Assembly: GCF_001006325.2 (NCBI RefSeq)
Contig: NZ_LBIA02000001.1
Span: 1,427,501 to 1,491,500, forward strand
Source: Afipia massiliensis
GTDB taxonomy: Bacteria > Pseudomonadota > Alphaproteobacteria > Rhizobiales > Xanthobacteraceae
DNA: 64,000 nt
Direction of reading: 5' to 3'
The notes under the pieces were generated by a model. That model made no database searches, was not told where the DNA came from, and worked only from the letters and a program-made list of their open reading frames with translations. Every line of letters starts with the position of its first letter. The first letter of the stretch is position 1. This document shows positions 63,283-64,000 of this stretch, in pieces. The position numbers were made by a program, and so were the translations under genes.

Positions 63283-64000
63283 ATGCGCCGTGCAATCAGA
63301 ATCCTCCGCAACCTCGTCCTGCTCCTGATCGCTGCGGTCGTCGTTCTCGCCGGTGTGCTCGGCGTCAATGCGCTGATGCGCACATCCCGCCAGATCGACG
63401 TCGCGGCCGCGCCGCGCGTCGGGGTCGATACCGACGCGGCATCGAAGCGGCTCGCGGAAGCCATTCGCTTCCGGACCATTTCGAATTTCCTCGATCCCGA
63501 ACAGAACGCCGATGCCTTCCGCGGCATGCAGGCCTTCATGCAGGCGAGCTATCCGGCCTTCCATGCCGCAACGAAGCGCGAGGTCGTCGGCAACCTCGGC
63601 CTGCTCTATGCGTGGGAAGGCTCCGAACCGAACGCTGCGCCGATTGCGCTGCTGGCGCATCAGGACGTGGTGCCCATCGCGCCCGGCACCGAAGGCAACT
63701 GGCAGGTGCCGCCGTTCGACGGCGTGGTCCGCGACGGCTTCATCTGGGGCCGCGGCTCGTGGGACGACAAGGGCAATCTGTTCGCGATTCTCGAAGCCGC
63801 CGAACAGCTCATCAAGGAAGGTTTCCGTCCCAAGCGCACGATCTACTTCGCCTTCGGACAGGATGAAGAAGTTTCGGGCCAGCGCGGCGCGAAACAGATC
63901 GCGGCGCTGCTCGCGTCGCGCGGCATCAAGCTCGATTTCGTGCTCGACGAAGGACTGCTGATCACCGACGGCATCATGAAAGGCATCGACAAGCCGATCG
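63283..64000 (+). CDS. M20-family zinc peptidase, membrane anchored (N-terminal part)
   Basis: The first 239 codons are in the window; the gene continues past the right edge. An N-terminal helix (about 10-30) anchors or exports the protein. Metal ligands H126 (LLAHQDVV) and bridging D161 (GRGSWDDKG) and the catalytic/ligand glutamates E195/E196 (GQDEEVSG) follow the M20 pattern of the carboxypeptidase-S-like subgroup. AAGGA precedes the ATG at 9 bases. The dimerisation domain and the last ligands lie outside the window. Confidence 0.9.
   Translation, partial: MRRAIRILRNLVLLLIAAVVVLAGVLGVNALMRTSRQIDVAAAPRVGVDTDAASKRLAEAIRFRTISNFLDPEQNADAFRGMQAFMQASYPAFHAATKREVVGNLGLLYAWEGSEPNAAPIALLAHQDVVPIAPGTEGNWQVPPFDGVVRDGFIWGRGSWDDKGNLFAILEAAEQLIKEGFRPKRTIYFAFGQDEEVSGQRGAKQIAALLASRGIKLDFVLDEGLLITDGIMKGIDKPI

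Overview
The window is GC-rich (mid-60s percent by eye), densely coded chromosomal DNA from an alphaproteobacterium. Gene content and order (dapF-mtaB, ffh-rpsP-rimM-trmD-rplS, separated leuC/leuD/leuB, asd, sdhCDAB, and a malonyl-CoA synthetase very like that of Rhodopseudomonas) point to the Bradyrhizobium/Rhodopseudomonas/Afipia/Nitrobacter group of Hyphomicrobiales. The genus cannot be fixed from the sequence alone. No rRNA or tRNA gene, IS element, prophage or CRISPR array was seen.

Layout: (1) 0-9.4 kb: a clipped sppA start, mtaB and dapF (minus), two exported proteins, a metallo-beta-lactamase-fold hydrolase, then the translation/secretion block ffh-rpsP-rimM-trmD-rplS behind a structured leader. 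(2) 9.4-21 kb: leucine genes leuC, leuD and leuB scattered among small secreted low-complexity proteins, a zincin, a CoA-ester lyase, a beta-carbonic anhydrase, UPF0114 and asd. (3) 21-34.4 kb: an MFS transporter, an RND efflux operon behind a long near-perfect palindrome, an exported molybdopterin oxidoreductase with its cytochrome b, a fasciclin protein, a divergent SDR/matB pair, a PepSY protein and a TauE/SafE exporter. (4) 34.7-40 kb: sdhCDAB, a decayed adenylate-cyclase tail read in frame into an FkbM methyltransferase, and a VOC protein. (5) 40-51 kb: MAPEG, a Pro/Ala-rich OmpA-like protein, a homocysteine methyltransferase divergent from a TetR regulator, argG, a PAP2 phosphatase, an HCCA isomerase, rlmN and an IalB-like protein. 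(6) 51-64 kb: a quinone oxidoreductase, YkvA, a pterin dehydratase, an orphan TAXI-type binding protein, a response regulator opposite a Crp/Fnr regulator, typA/bipA behind a promoter-plus-terminator-like leader, an amine oxidase, a lower-GC pocket with a candidate PUA-like/HNH endonuclease, then an alpha/beta hydrolase, GNAT, ppa and a clipped M20 peptidase.

The core genes cover lysine/threonine precursor (asd, dapF), leucine and arginine synthesis, TCA-cycle respiration (sdh), ribosome and tRNA maturation (rimM, trmD, mtaB, rlmN, typA) and membrane targeting (ffh). The intergenic space is rich in short palindromic repeats of at least six sequence types. One lies between sdhA and sdhB, and one abuts the cyclase relic. 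The most notable observations are the HNH endonuclease pocket, the typA attenuator-like leader, the palindromes before the RND operon and the TetR gene, and the cyclase relic.
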